Positions 1-4,606 of a DNA stretch of 5,028 nt are shown here, in pieces. The stretch covers positions 1 through 5,028 of the forward strand of contig CAZIMF010000061.1 in assembly GCA_964540445.1 (NCBI GenBank), given 5' to 3'. The notes below the pieces were generated by a model that did not search any database, had not been told where the DNA came from, and saw only the letters and a list, made by a program, of their open reading frames with translations. The translations under genes were made by a program, and so were the position numbers. Within the stretch, counting starts at the first letter, position 1; each line of letters starts with the position of its first letter. This DNA is from JALQXV01 sp964540445 (GTDB lineage: Bacteria; Patescibacteriota; Saccharimonadia; Saccharimonadales; 2-12-FULL-41-12).

Positions 1-332
1 CCGTCTTGGCTCAGCTCAAAGTCTAGTTTTTGTGGTGTGCGGTGGGCAAAAATACCGACAGATACACCGAGTAACACCAAGATTATGACCACGAAAATAT
101 CTTTAGTTATTAAGTAAGATGCGCCGGCAATCACAATGGTTGCAGCCGCCAGGGCCAAAAACCAACTGGCGCCTTGTTTGTGGTCAATATATTCAGATGC
201 TTGCCAACTGATTGAACCAGAACCTTTACGAGCCGGTTTCTTTAGCTCGTCATCAACTGCCTCGGACAGCTTTGCCTCTACTGCGGAATCACCGCCCGGA
301 CTGTATTGCCAATTATTATCTTCGTCTGCCAT
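1..332 (-). CDS. Small two-helix membrane protein, C-terminus cut by window edge
   Basis: An open frame runs without a stop from an ATG at 332-330 to the left edge, giving 110 complete residues. Residues 1-40 are hydrophilic and acidic, starting MADEDNNWQYSPGGD, then turning basic (KKPARKG). A conserved-looking block ISWQASEYIDHKQGASW (41-57) leads into two predicted membrane helices at about 57-75 and 79-96, joined by a very short TKD turn, so both ends should lie on the same side, probably the cytoplasm. The tail (HRTPQKLDFEL) is polar and continues outside the window. ATG 332 is the only reasonable start: an in-frame TAA lies a few codons upstream. No Shine-Dalgarno is visible. The gene follows the tRNA-Ser(GCT) gene on the same strand after 27 bases and may be co-transcribed with it. 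I recall similar I-S-W-x-A-S-E membrane proteins of unknown function in Saccharibacteria; I cannot assign a function. Confidence 0.85.
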   Translation of the reverse strand, partial: MADEDNNWQYSPGGDSAVEAKLSEAVDDELKKPARKGSGSISWQASEYIDHKQGASWFLALAAATIVIAGASYLITKDIFVVIILVLLGVSVGIFAHRTPQKLDFELSQD

Positions 333-346
333 AAGCGCTATGGCTT

Positions 347-352
347 ATTGTA
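347..352 (-). promoter_or_regulatory. Possible -10 element for the left-edge membrane protein gene
   Basis: The minus strand reads TACAAT, one mismatch from TATAAT, 14 bases before the ATG at 332. No convincing -35 is seen; it would fall inside the tRNA 3' half. Read-through from the tRNA gene is an equally good explanation for expression. Confidence 0.25.
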
Positions 353-359
353 GCAAAGC

Positions 360-452
360 TGGCGGAGAGGGAGGGATTTGAACCCTCGCGGGGGCTTGCG
401 CCCCCCTAACGATTTAGCAAACCGTCCCCTTCAGCCACTTGGGTACCTCTCC
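360..452 (-). tRNA. tRNA-Ser(GCT), CCA encoded
   Basis: The minus strand folds as a class II tRNA. The acceptor stem GGAGAGG (452-446) pairs perfectly with CCTCTCC (370-364), followed by discriminator G (363) and an encoded CCA (362-360). The anticodon stem ACGGT/ATCGT encloses the loop TTGCTAA, giving anticodon GCT (418-416), which reads AGC and AGU serine codons. The long variable arm is a six-pair GGGGGC/GCCCCC stem with a GCAA tetraloop, the expected serine hallmark. The T arm is GAGGG-TTCAAAT-CCCTC. It is divergent from the tRNA-Ser(TGA) gene 60 bases away and has nearly the same acceptor stem. Confidence 0.97.
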
Positions 453-460
453 GTATTGCA

Positions 461-473
461 AGCATAGATTATG
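461..473 (-). promoter_or_regulatory. Possible promoter -10 region for tRNA-Ser(GCT)
   Basis: On the minus strand this stretch contains CATAAT (473-468) and TATGCT (466-461), both weak -10-like hexamers 8 to 15 bases before the tRNA 5' end at 452. Neither has a recognisable -35 at 16-18 bases, so which is used, if either, is open. Confidence 0.25.
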
Positions 474-499
474 ATACCAAATTACCCCTGTTTTTGGTT

Positions 500-505
500 T
501 ATACT
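500..505 (+). promoter_or_regulatory. Likely -10 element for tRNA-Ser(TGA)
   Basis: TATACT is one mismatch from the consensus -10 and ends 7 bases before the mature tRNA 5' end at 513, so transcription would start almost at the tRNA itself. No good -35 hexamer is seen at the proper distance upstream, in the 60-base divergent spacer between the two serine tRNAs. Confidence 0.45.
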
Positions 506-512
506 TTTAACT

Positions 513-602
513 GGAGAGATGTCCGAGTGGTTTAAGGAGCTAGTCTTGAAAACTGGTGTGCCGGCAACGGTACCGTGGGTTCGAATCCCACTCTCTCCGC
601 CA
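513..602 (+). tRNA. tRNA-Ser(TGA), CCA encoded
   Basis: A class II tRNA fold. Acceptor GGAGAGA (513-519) pairs with TCTCTCC (592-598), followed by discriminator G599 and encoded CCA at 600-602. The anticodon loop CTTGAAA (545-551) between CTAGT and ACTGG gives anticodon TGA (547-549), which reads UCA and, by wobble, other UCN serine codons. The variable arm is a GTGCCG/CGGTAC stem with a GCAA tetraloop, as in the neighbouring tRNA-Ser(GCT). The T arm is GTGGG-TTCGAAT-CCCAC. The gene ends three bases before the stop codon of the convergent comF-like gene, leaving no room for a separate terminator. Confidence 0.97.
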
Positions 603-605
603 AGT

Positions 606-1298
606 TTATAGTCGTTTGGCAAAAACCAGGGCGTCGACTTGTTTGGCCCCAGCACGTCGTAGAGTTTTATAAACAGCCCGTAAAGTTGCGCCAGTGGTCA
701 AAACATCGTCAATTATTAATATTTTTCGGCCGGATATTTTTTCTGGCCGCAAAACATAGTAATTTTCGGCTTGCTGAGTTAGCCGTTGGCTGCGTTTAGC
801 ACCAACTTGGCGGCTTTGTCCCAGACGCGACAGAGCAGGGTAGAAATCGTGTCCTGTTTGAGCGGCAATTGTTTTCGCTAGCAATTTGGCGTGATCGAAA
901 CTGCGTGTACGTACCCTGGAAGTTGCCGAAGGCACAGGAACTATCAGGTAATCCTGCTTATCTGCCTGCCGAGCCAAAAAATAAGTGAGCGTGCCAACCA
1001 TTGCTCCAGCTATTGGATCAGCTGCAACCCGCTTGTGGCGAAATTTATAACTGTTAAGAAGCCGCTGAGCAGCGCCCCCGTAATCGGTGCTTATAAAAAT
1101 GTGCTGTGGGGCACCGCCACGGCGACAACGAATGCAGGTTTTGGCATCTGGGCTAAGCGCGTCACACAGTCCACAGTGACCGCCGTGTGGTAATAATTCG
1201 GCCGTCTCACACATTTCGCAAAAAGCTGTGCCCTCAACTCCGCAGCCGATACAGCTCGGCGGAGCCAGCCACCCAATGGCATTTTCCATGAGGCTCAT
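606..1298 (-). CDS. comF: ComF family phosphoribosyltransferase-like protein with double zinc ribbon
   Basis: A 230-residue protein of the ComF/GntX family, cytoplasmic type I phosphoribosyltransferase-fold proteins linked to DNA uptake or transformation in other bacteria. Four CxxC pairs near the N terminus (Cys 16/19, 27/30, 42/45, 55/58) form the family's zinc-ribbon region. The block VPVPSATSRVRTRSFDHAK matches the family's VPVP...R.R.F.. stretch, then RLGQSRQVGAKR follows, and ILIIDDVLTTGATL at about 193-206 is the PRPP-binding motif with its acidic pair intact. Length is normal for the family. The start is uncertain. The frame opens with a GTG at 1382, giving 28 more residues with no family resemblance; ATG 1298 (MSLMENAIGWLAPP) or ATG 1289 puts the zinc ribbon at the usual distance from the N terminus. 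No start has a clear Shine-Dalgarno. The stop TAA at 608-606 abuts tRNA-Ser(TGA). It sits head to head with hsp20. Its substrate is unknown, and a role in competence here is inference from the family only. Confidence 0.9.
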   Translation of the reverse strand: MSLMENAIGWLAPPSCIGCGVEGTAFCEMCETAELLPHGGHCGLCDALSPDAKTCIRCRRGGAPQHIFISTDYGGAAQRLLNSYKFRHKRVAADPIAGAMVGTLTYFLARQADKQDYLIVPVPSATSRVRTRSFDHAKLLAKTIAAQTGHDFYPALSRLGQSRQVGAKRSQRLTQQAENYYVLRPEKISGRKILIIDDVLTTGATLRAVYKTLRRAGAKQVDALVFAKRL

Positions 1299-1447
1299 AA
1301 GTATTTTTAGGGTACCCTTTTGTCTGGGTATAAACAACAGGGAGAGGAAGACCGGTGGAGCCTTTGTAGAAATTTTGGTCACTCGATTATCAAAATTGTT
1401 GCAAGGGTGTAATCAGAGACGACGTGTTGTAAATGCAGTGTAACATC

Positions 1448-1477
1448 TTGCATAGGCGTCAAAACGTTCGCTATACT
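1448..1477 (+). promoter_or_regulatory. Candidate hsp20 promoter
   Basis: TTGCAT (1448-1453), an 18-base spacer and TATACT (1472-1477) form a plausible vegetative-type promoter, with a strong -10 (5 of 6) and a weak -35 (3 of 6). It implies an untranslated leader of about 55 bases before the hsp20 ATG at 1540. No CIRCE-type inverted repeat (TTAGCACTC-N9-GAGTGCTAA) is visible, so HrcA control is not supported. Confidence 0.45.
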
Positions 1478-1524
1478 GAACCATAAGACAAATATTCCCC
1501 TAAAAATCAGACAATAAATACTGT

Positions 1525-1530
1525 GGAGGT
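1525..1530 (+). promoter_or_regulatory. Shine-Dalgarno of hsp20
   Basis: GGAGGT lies 9 bases before the ATG at 1540. It is a near-ideal anti-16S match, shows that this genome uses Shine-Dalgarno initiation, and fixes the hsp20 start. Confidence 0.85.
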
Positions 1531-1539
1531 TAAATAATT

Positions 1540-2010
1540 ATGGCTAAAGCACCTAGCCAACAGGACGATTTATTAATGGGCGATGACATTTCAGCCGCCT
1601 TTTTGAGTGAGGACGAAGTAGTTGACGATGGCTCGGGCGCTAGCGCAGCTGTAGCTGAAGACCAGTGGGACGAAGACGAACCAGTAGCCGGTCAGCTGGC
1701 AGTTGATGTTTACGAGACCAAAGAAAAGTTAGTTGTTAAGGGCCGTGTAGCTGGCGTTAACAAAAACGAGCTTGATGTTTCGATTAGCGACAATACACTG
1801 ACCGTCAGAGGAACTCTGAGCGCTGGCAATGAAGATAATGTCGAGAATTATTTCTTGCAGGAATGTTACTGGGGCGAGTTTAGCCGTAGCATTGTTTTGC
1901 CAGTACCAGTTAAGGAAGACGAGATAGAAGCTGTCTTAAAAGACGGTGTTTTGACCATTAGTTTTGCTAAGCAAAAGCAAGACACGATTAAGAAAATTCA
2001 AGTTCTCTAA
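1540..2010 (+). CDS. hsp20: Small heat-shock protein, Hsp20/alpha-crystallin family
   Basis: A 156-residue ATP-independent holdase chaperone of the sHSP family, expected to bind unfolding proteins in the cytoplasm. The alpha-crystallin domain spans about 49-144, from QLAVDVYETKEKLVVKGRVAG through a beta-strand pattern to the signature DGVLTISFAK (135-144), equivalent to the usual GVLThxhPK. The C-terminal tail ends IKKIQVL, containing an I-x-V form of the I-x-I oligomerisation motif at 153-155. The first 48 residues are unusual: 15 Asp/Glu against one Lys, with only F21 and W43 as aromatics, whereas typical sHSP arms are hydrophobic and aromatic-rich. The start is fixed by GGAGGT at 1525-1530. 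The gene appears to be monocistronic, with its own promoter and a hairpin terminator 13 bases after the stop. Its heat inducibility cannot be judged from the sequence. Confidence 0.95.
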   Translation: MAKAPSQQDDLLMGDDISAAFLSEDEVVDDGSGASAAVAEDQWDEDEPVAGQLAVDVYETKEKLVVKGRVAGVNKNELDVSISDNTLTVRGTLSAGNEDNVENYFLQECYWGEFSRSIVLPVPVKEDEIEAVLKDGVLTISFAKQKQDTIKKIQVL

Positions 2011-2023
2011 AAAAGACTGAATT

Positions 2024-2052
2024 AAAAACCCCGCATTTTGGCGGGGTTTTTT
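2024..2052. terminator. Bidirectional intrinsic terminator between hsp20 and pilin gene A
   Basis: AAAAA (2024-2028), CCCCGC (2029-2034), a six-base loop, GCGGGG (2041-2046) and TTTTTT (2047-2052) form a perfect six-pair GC hairpin. It is followed by a U-run on the plus strand (for hsp20) and, because of the A-run, also on the minus strand (for the pilin operon, whose last stop is 15 bases away). Confidence 0.92.
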
Positions 2053-2067
2053 GATGGTTAAATTTAG

Positions 2068-2472
2068 CTAGCTATTTGTAACTTTGCTGAGAGTAAAGCG
2101 CACGAGTATCTGAGCAAACGCTACAATAATTAGTCCTATGATGGCGTACAAGATGGTGTTTTTGGCGCTGGTCACAGATGTGTCGTTGCCGCCGGAAGTT
2201 ATATAGCGCAACCCGCCAACAATGATCATTATGACAGCTACGATGCCAACGACAGCACTAAGTAGGTTAATTATGGTATGAACAACTCTATTAATTGTGT
2301 CTGTGCCGTTAGAACCGGAACAACCGCCTGGTTGCGGGTTCTCAGTAAACTCAAGATTAGCTCCAGTACATAGGCCACTTTGAATATCAGGCTGAGCGTA
2401 AACTAAAGCTGGTGCGAACAGCATACTGAACGTCACTACTAAACTTGCTATCAAAGCTGACAGTTTTCTCAT
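2068..2472 (-). CDS. T4SS pilin-like protein A (TrbC/VirB2 type), last of the cluster
   Basis: 134 residues. A classical signal peptide MRKLSALIASLVVTFSMLFA.. ends in VYA, with probable cleavage after residue 26. A 40-residue polar segment with two cysteines (35 and 51) follows. Helix 1 is about 67-87, then the loop GGLRYITSGGND (86-97) and a short spacer to AKN, then helix 2 at about 105-125 and a short tail. This is the two-helix pilin plan of TrbC/VirB2-like subunits. The loop is less basic than in its paralogues. The frame opens further upstream at 2523, but those 17 residues overlap gene B and precede the signal peptide, so ATG 2472 is preferred. There is no Shine-Dalgarno before it, but a perfect TATAAT ends 6 bases upstream. 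It is closest in sequence to gene B, including a shared 20-base stretch. The pilin role is inferred from architecture. Confidence 0.85.
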   Translation of the reverse strand: MRKLSALIASLVVTFSMLFAPALVYAQPDIQSGLCTGANLEFTENPQPGGCSGSNGTDTINRVVHTIINLLSAVVGIVAVIMIIVGGLRYITSGGNDTSVTSAKNTILYAIIGLIIVAFAQILVRFTLSKVTNS

Positions 2473-2478
2473 ACTGGC

Positions 2479-2484
2479 ATTATA
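2479..2484 (-). promoter_or_regulatory. Consensus -10 immediately before pilin gene A
   Basis: The minus strand reads TATAAT in the 22-base gap between the stop of B and the start of A. Only 6 bases separate it from the ATG, so a transcript started here would be leaderless, which fits the absence of a Shine-Dalgarno. No clear -35 is found at 16-18 bases upstream. Confidence 0.4.
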
Positions 2485-2494
2485 GACTGGCTCG

Positions 2495-2923
2495 TTATGG
2501 TGTTGCAGCTTTTTGCAAGACAAACTTAACGATGATCTGGGCTAAGGCCACGACAATCAGACCAATAATGGCGTACAAGATGGTGTTCTTGGCCTTTTTG
2601 ACTTTCTCGTCACTACCGCCACTGGTGATGTAGTGAAAGCCTCCAATGATGATCATAATGACGGCAATTATGCCGACTATTACTGACAGCACATTTAGGA
2701 TTGTTGAGATCAAGTTATTGACCTTACTGGTTTGATCGGCGGTCGTACAGTCCGTGTTACCAGCAGGAGCATTATTGTCGCCTGTACCAATTTGTAAGGT
2801 AGAAGCACCGGCGCAAACTCCTTGGTCGGGCGTGACTGGCGCAGCATATACCATAGCCGGTGCGCTGGTAAATACTAATAATAAACTTAAGCCTAGAATG
2901 AAATTTTTGATTTTAGAAAGCAT
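2495..2923 (-). CDS. T4SS pilin-like protein B (TrbC/VirB2 type)
   Basis: 142 residues. The signal peptide (1-27) ends PAMVYA|AP. The exported polar segment holds Cys 37 and 59. Helix 1 (about 75-95) contains VIVGIIAVIMIIIGGFHYIT, the loop SGGSDEKVKKAK is strongly basic, and helix 2 is about 114-136. The C terminus is short (QKAATP). This is the clearest example of the repeated architecture in the cluster. It starts at ATG 2923 with AAGGA 7 bases upstream, and is separated from the upstream gene C by 51 bases that carry a candidate promoter. Its membrane half is nearly the same as that of A, suggesting a late duplication. Function as a pilin subunit of a type IV secretion-like apparatus is inferred. 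Confidence 0.87.
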   Translation of the reverse strand: MLSKIKNFILGLSLLLVFTSAPAMVYAAPVTPDQGVCAGASTLQIGTGDNNAPAGNTDCTTADQTSKVNNLISTILNVLSVIVGIIAVIMIIIGGFHYITSGGSDEKVKKAKNTILYAIIGLIVVALAQIIVKFVLQKAATP

Positions 2924-2930
2924 TTAATAA

Positions 2931-2935
2931 TCCTT
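2931..2935 (-). promoter_or_regulatory. Shine-Dalgarno of pilin gene B
   Basis: The minus strand reads AAGGA, 7 bases before the ATG at 2923; it supports this start. Confidence 0.6.
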
Positions 2936-2939
2936 ACTT

Positions 2940-2949
2940 TATAGCTATA
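2940..2949 (-). other. 10-base perfect palindrome in the leader of gene B
   Basis: TATAGCTATA is its own reverse complement. It lies directly after the proposed -10 of the gene B promoter and before the Shine-Dalgarno, roughly at the predicted transcription start, where an operator could sit. AT-rich palindromes of this length can arise by chance, so a regulatory role is only a suggestion. Confidence 0.3.
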
Positions 2950-2978
2950 CGATATATTCCGCTTATGCCAGATGTCAA
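2949..2978 (-). promoter_or_regulatory. Candidate internal promoter for pilin genes B and A
   Basis: The minus strand has a perfect TTGACA (2978-2973), an 18-base spacer, and TATCGT (2954-2949, 4 of 6). An alternative -10 with a 16-base spacer is TATATC. The TGA inside TTGACA is the stop codon of gene C, so the promoter begins exactly where the upstream coding region ends. A start about 7 bases beyond the -10 would give a leader of roughly 20 bases containing AAGGA. Confidence 0.5.
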
Positions 2979-3436
2979 CTGTTTTTAATCACTATAGCCG
3001 TGGGTACCTGCGAGGTATTTTTGGCCGTAATGGCTCGATTGAGCACAAATTTAACGATTAACTGCGCGAGAGCCGCTACGATAATGCCGATAACCGCGTA
3101 CATAAGTGCGCTTCGAGCGCTTTTGATTTTATCCGGGTTGCCGCCGCTAGTTGTAAAGCGAAAGCCAGACATTATGATCATAATCACGGCCACTACTCCA
3201 ACAAGAACAGTCAAAATATTTAGTAGGTCACTCAAAATATTGTTGAATTTATTTGTAGCTTCCTTGGGGGTCGGGTTTTGGCCACCACTAGCTCCATTTG
3301 TGCCACACTGCAGAGCCTCTTGTGTCGTTAAATTGCTGCTGCTGCAATCAATCGCAAGAACCGGCACTGTAATAAACAGGCAGGCTGCTCCGAGAAGGCT
3401 TAATAGTAAAATGCGGAATTTTGTGACTATATTCAT
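2975..3436 (-). CDS. T4SS pilin-like protein C (TrbC/VirB2 type)
   Basis: 153 residues, the longest complete member. The signal peptide (1-28) ends VPVLA|ID. The exported part has Cys 31 and 44, then a Gly/Asn/Pro-rich linker. Helix 1 (about 71-91) contains GVVAVIMIIMSGFRFTT, the loop is SGGNPDKIKSAR, and helix 2 is about 109-131. A 20-residue polar tail (ITAKNTSQVPTAIVIKNS) is longer than in the paralogues and should be extracytoplasmic in the expected topology. The ATG at 3436 follows the TAG stop of D after two bases, with only a weak AGG nearby, so initiation probably depends on ribosomes finishing D. It stops with TGA. Confidence 0.86.
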   Translation of the reverse strand: MNIVTKFRILLLSLLGAACLFITVPVLAIDCSSSNLTTQEALQCGTNGASGGQNPTPKEATNKFNNILSDLLNILTVLVGVVAVIMIIMSGFRFTTSGGNPDKIKSARSALMYAVIGIIVAALAQLIVKFVLNRAITAKNTSQVPTAIVIKNS

Positions 3437-3438
3437 AC

Positions 3439-3876
3439 CTATGATTGTACAAATTTTTGAATAATAAATGTCAAAATGCTCCAGCTTAGAGCCACAATTA
3501 GCAAGCCGATTACGGCAGCATTGAGCTGGGCGCGAGCCTTTTTGGCTTTGCTTGGGTTATCGCCAGCCCGTTGGCCGGCAATGTTGCCGCCGGCTGTCAT
3601 AAAACTAAGACCACTAATAATAATCATAACTACAGCCACAATGCCAGTAAGCATAGCCATAATATTGGTGACGGTTTGCAACACTCCTGTGGGCCCAGCG
3701 ACTGGGTCGGAATTAGGATTTTTCTGTTGTTTTAGGTATTGCTGGCAGGTCGGGCTATTAATCGATGGGCTGTCTGGCACACAAACGCTACTTAGTGGAT
3801 CATAAACCGCTAAAGCCACTGGCGCGCTAAGCATCAGCCCGGCCAGTAGTGAAAAAATTATAAGCAAACGTTTCAT
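3439..3876 (-). CDS. T4SS pilin-like protein D with extended inter-helix loop
   Basis: 145 residues. The signal peptide (1-23) ends PVALA|VY. The exported segment has Cys 32 and 44 and is rich in Pro, Asn and Gln. Helix 1 is about 68-90 (MLTGIVAVVMIIISGLSF) and helix 2 about 117-139. The loop TAGGNIAGQRAGDNPSKAKKAR is about eight residues longer than in A, B and C, because an extra IAGQRAGD sits before the usual NPSKAKKA part. The start codon overlaps the stop of E as ATGA (3876-3873), with AGGGGA four bases upstream, a typical coupled arrangement. It belongs to the same family as A, B and C but is more diverged. Confidence 0.85.
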   Translation of the reverse strand: MKRLLIIFSLLAGLMLSAPVALAVYDPLSSVCVPDSPSINSPTCQQYLKQQKNPNSDPVAGPTGVLQTVTNIMAMLTGIVAVVMIIISGLSFMTAGGNIAGQRAGDNPSKAKKARAQLNAAVIGLLIVALSWSILTFIIQKFVQS

Positions 3877-4172
3877 TTAGTCCCCTGTGTGGTCTGCCCC
3901 AGAACAGCGTTAACTATTATGACAGCCGAGGCTGACAGTACCAGGCCGACGAATGTATAGATAATAGCCCGCTTGGTATCAGCCATTTTAGTTGGATCAC
4001 CGGATGAGATGACGTAACGAAAGCCGGCAATGACAAGCAGCATCAGACTGACTGAACCGATAATGACAAAGGCAATCGTTAGAATTGTATTCAGCTCGGA
4101 TTGGGTCGCCTGAGCCCGGGGCAAGCTAGTTGTTTGATTTGGGTCAATTAATGAAAGGGCGAGGAACTTCAT
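3873..4172 (-). CDS. T4SS pilin-like protein E, short form without signal peptide
   Basis: 99 residues, the smallest complete member. The N terminus (MKFLALSLIDPNQTTSLP) is too short and polar for a normal signal peptide, and there is no cysteine. Helix 1 is about 29-50, followed by GFRYVISSGDPTKMADTKR (51-69), the family loop motif with SSGD in place of SGGN, and helix 2 about 69-91; the tail is short and polar. In-frame stops just upstream rule out a longer N terminus, and GAAGG 8 bases before the ATG at 4172 supports this start. It begins 4 bases after the stop of F and overlaps D by 4 bases. The shared loop places it in the pilin family. Without a signal it could insert by the SRP or YidC route, or be a minor or membrane-resident subunit. 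Confidence 0.82.
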   Translation of the reverse strand: MKFLALSLIDPNQTTSLPRAQATQSELNTILTIAFVIIGSVSLMLLVIAGFRYVISSGDPTKMADTKRAIIYTFVGLVLSASAVIIVNAVLGQTTQGTK

Positions 4173-4176
4173 AGTT

Positions 4177-4605
4177 TTAGCCTTCTACTAACTTACGACC
4201 AATAAATGATACGGCAGCCGTGGCTACCAGCGCGATGGATAGGCCGATTAGCGCATTTATCCAGCGGCGGCGAGCATTAGTTATTTTATCGATATTGCCG
4301 GCAGCGGTAATGTATTCTACGCCAGCAATGATTATGGAAACGACTGCTAAAAAGCCGGCCAGCCTAAGTAGCATGTCCAACACTGCCAGGCCAACCGGCA
4401 AGATGTCGGTAGGGAAATGAAAATCTGGCGAGCACTGAAGCAGTTGATCATACTTGCCGCTTAGATATTCCCACCATGGCGGGATTATAAAGAAAGTTTT
4501 AAAGATTGTGGGATTGGTTAAGTCGCAGCTAGCGCCTGGTTTGACAACATCCGCAAAAATAACTAGGCCAGCTACTTTGGTTGCGATAAAGCTAAGACCT
4601 AACAT
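4177..4605 (-). CDS. T4SS pilin-like protein F with aromatic-rich ectodomain
   Basis: 142 residues. A hydrophobic N terminus (MLGLSFIATKVAGLVIFADV) could be a signal peptide or anchor. Then comes a longer exported segment with Cys 27 and Cys 58 flanking NPTIFKTFFIIPPWWEYL (31-48), a strongly aromatic, amphipathic-looking stretch. Helix 1 is about 75-95, the loop AGVEYITAAGNIDKITNARRR resembles those of the other paralogues, and helix 2 is about 114-136, ending GRKLVEG. The start at ATG 4605 is one base after the stop of G and has an ideal AGGAGG 8 bases upstream. It is clearly a paralogue in its membrane half, but the N-terminal half is not obviously related to the others. It may act at the membrane interface; that is inference. 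Confidence 0.82.
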   Translation of the reverse strand: MLGLSFIATKVAGLVIFADVVKPGASCDLTNPTIFKTFFIIPPWWEYLSGKYDQLLQCSPDFHFPTDILPVGLAVLDMLLRLAGFLAVVSIIIAGVEYITAAGNIDKITNARRRWINALIGLSIALVATAAVSFIGRKLVEG

Positions 4606-4606
4606 A

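Noticed and set aside
136..381. Plus-strand open frame across the left-edge region
   Set aside because: It is antisense to the better-supported minus-strand membrane protein and runs into the tRNA-Ser(GCT) gene; no ribosome-binding site or recognisable domain.
1310..1317. GGGTACCC palindrome upstream of comF
   Set aside because: An eight-base palindrome inside a possible coding extension, with no promoter around it; compatible with chance.
1299..1382. 28-residue N-terminal extension of the ComF-like protein from a GTG start
   Set aside because: It does not resemble ComF N termini and has no Shine-Dalgarno. The ATG at 1298 or 1289 places the zinc ribbon where the family has it. Not fully excluded.
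1434..1453. Inverted ATGCA...TGCAT and TGTT...AACA arms upstream of hsp20
   Set aside because: The arms are only four to five bases with no further symmetry and do not match CIRCE; too weak to call an operator.
2473..2523. Longer start for pilin A at 2523
   Set aside because: The extra 17 residues overlap the coding end of B and would place a polar stretch in front of a classical signal peptide.
3346..3352. Lipoprotein processing site in pilin C (VLAIDC)
   Set aside because: The cysteine is two residues beyond the signal peptidase I site and lacks the L-[AS]-[GA]-C order of a lipobox.
2975..4172. UGA reassigned to glycine as in Gracilibacteria/Absconditabacteria
   Set aside because: C and E end in TGA at positions that fit family length and operon spacing, and no conserved region contains an in-frame TGA.
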